6,041 bases of DNA from Actinoplanes liguriensis. GTDB taxonomy: Bacteria > Actinomycetota > Actinomycetes > Mycobacteriales > Micromonosporaceae. The notes under the pieces are model-generated. The model was not told the DNA's origin. It saw only the letters and a program-made list of their open reading frames with translations, and made no database searches. The translations under genes were made by a program, and so were the position numbers. How positions within the stretch are numbered: position 1 is the stretch's first letter; each line of letters starts with the position of its first letter. This document shows positions 5,537 to 6,041 of the stretch, in pieces. The stretch lies in NCBI GenBank assembly GCA_000715855.1, contig KL571392.1, forward strand, positions 63,962 to 70,002, written 5' to 3'.

Positions 5537-5542
5537 TACGGT
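5537..5542 (+). promoter_or_regulatory. Candidate -10 box of the XRE regulator gene (leaderless)
   Basis: TACGGT fits TAnnnT and is followed by six bases (CGGGGC) and then the ATG at 5549, the spacing expected if transcription starts on the start codon. No -35 hexamer is recognisable 16-19 bp upstream. Confidence 0.4.
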
Positions 5543-5548
5543 CGGGGC

Positions 5549-6041
5549 ATGACCGACGAGACCAACGCCCTCGGCGCCTACCTCCGCGCCCGCCGCGAGC
5601 TCGTCAGCCCGGAATCCGCCGGCCTGGCGAGCTCGGGCCAGCGGCGTGTCCGGGGCCTGCGCCGCGAGGAGGTCGCGCTGCTCGCCGGCATCAGCGCCGA
5701 CTACTACCTGCGGCTGGAGCAGGGGCGGGACCGCCACCCGTCCGCCCAGGTCCTGGAGTCGCTCGCCCGCGTGCTCCAGCTCGACGAGACCGCCACCGAC
5801 TATCTGCTCGGCCTCGGCGCCGAGCGGCCCCGGCGCTCCCGCCGGCGACCGCGCCGCGAGACGGCCCCGGCCGGGATCCGCAAACTCCTCGGCAGCCTGT
5901 CGCTGCCCGCGTTCGCCGAGGGCCGCTACTTCGACGTCCTGGCGGTGAACCCGATGGCCACCGCCCTGTCGCCCCGCCTGGTCCCGGGCCGCAACCGGCT
6001 GCGTGACGTCTTCCTCGACCCGGCCGAGCAGGCCCTCTACC
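5549..6041 (+). CDS. XRE-family regulator with MmyB-like ligand domain, N-terminal 164 codons (cut by window edge)
   Basis: The frame is open from ATG 5549 to the window end. Residues about 8-90 form a helix-turn-helix of the XRE type, with the strongly typical actinobacterial signature RRVRGLRREEVALLAGISADYYLRLEQGR (32-60, in pieces) and HPSAQVLESLARVLQL (63-78). An arginine-rich linker (92-103, RPRRSRRRPRRE) leads to LPAFAEGRYFDVLAVNPMATALSP (119-142) and NRLRDVFLDPAEQALY (149-164), the start of the MmyB-like ligand-binding domain. Full proteins of this group usually run to about 270-300 residues, so over a third is missing here. It is likely a cytoplasmic DNA-binding regulator; relatives often control an adjacent oxidoreductase or transporter gene. 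Its target is not shown: galM upstream runs in the same direction, and the tandem repeat array in the gap between them is a possible autoregulatory site. Confidence 0.93.
   Translation, partial: MTDETNALGAYLRARRELVSPESAGLASSGQRRVRGLRREEVALLAGISADYYLRLEQGRDRHPSAQVLESLARVLQLDETATDYLLGLGAERPRRSRRRPRRETAPAGIRKLLGSLSLPAFAEGRYFDVLAVNPMATALSPRLVPGRNRLRDVFLDPAEQALY

Overview
The window is very G+C-rich on both strands, with almost every third codon position G or C, GTG used as a start, and several promoters placed so that transcription would begin at the start codon. This points to an actinomycete (Actinomycetota, Streptomyces/Micromonosporaceae-like). The genus cannot be fixed from the sequence. I see no RNA gene, insertion sequence, phage gene or CRISPR array. 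It reads as ordinary chromosomal accessory DNA.

Left part (1-2950): a leftward pair, a TetR-family regulator (245-859) followed by the 5' end of an MGT/YjiC-type glycosyltransferase cut by the window edge (1-189), faces a rightward HelD-family SF1 ATPase (962-2950). The gap between the regulator and the ATPase holds a perfect 15-bp palindrome (887-901), well placed to be the TetR operator for both directions. HelD-family proteins strip or recycle RNA polymerase, and one branch (HelR) removes rifamycins. MGT enzymes often inactivate macrolides or rifamycins. A ligand-responsive antibiotic-protection module is therefore a reasonable but unproven reading.

Middle part (2913-4342): a leftward two-gene operon, a zinc-dependent medium-chain alcohol/polyol dehydrogenase (3347-4342) then a small PPOX-fold flavin/F420 protein (2913-3299). 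Both have strong Shine-Dalgarno sequences. The small gene ends inside the last codons of the helicase gene, a 38-bp tail-to-tail overlap.

Right part (4391-6041): a divergently transcribed aldose 1-epimerase (4391-5434), which may be leaderless, then a 114-bp gap, then the first 164 codons of an XRE regulator with a MmyB-like ligand domain (5549 to the edge). The gap opens with five tandem 16-18-bp repeats built around TCCTAGGA (5429-5510). The first contains the galM stop codon, and the units can also fold into hairpins. This array is the least ordinary feature of the window. The dehydrogenase and epimerase suggest sugar or polyol metabolism, but no transporter or kinase is present to define a pathway.
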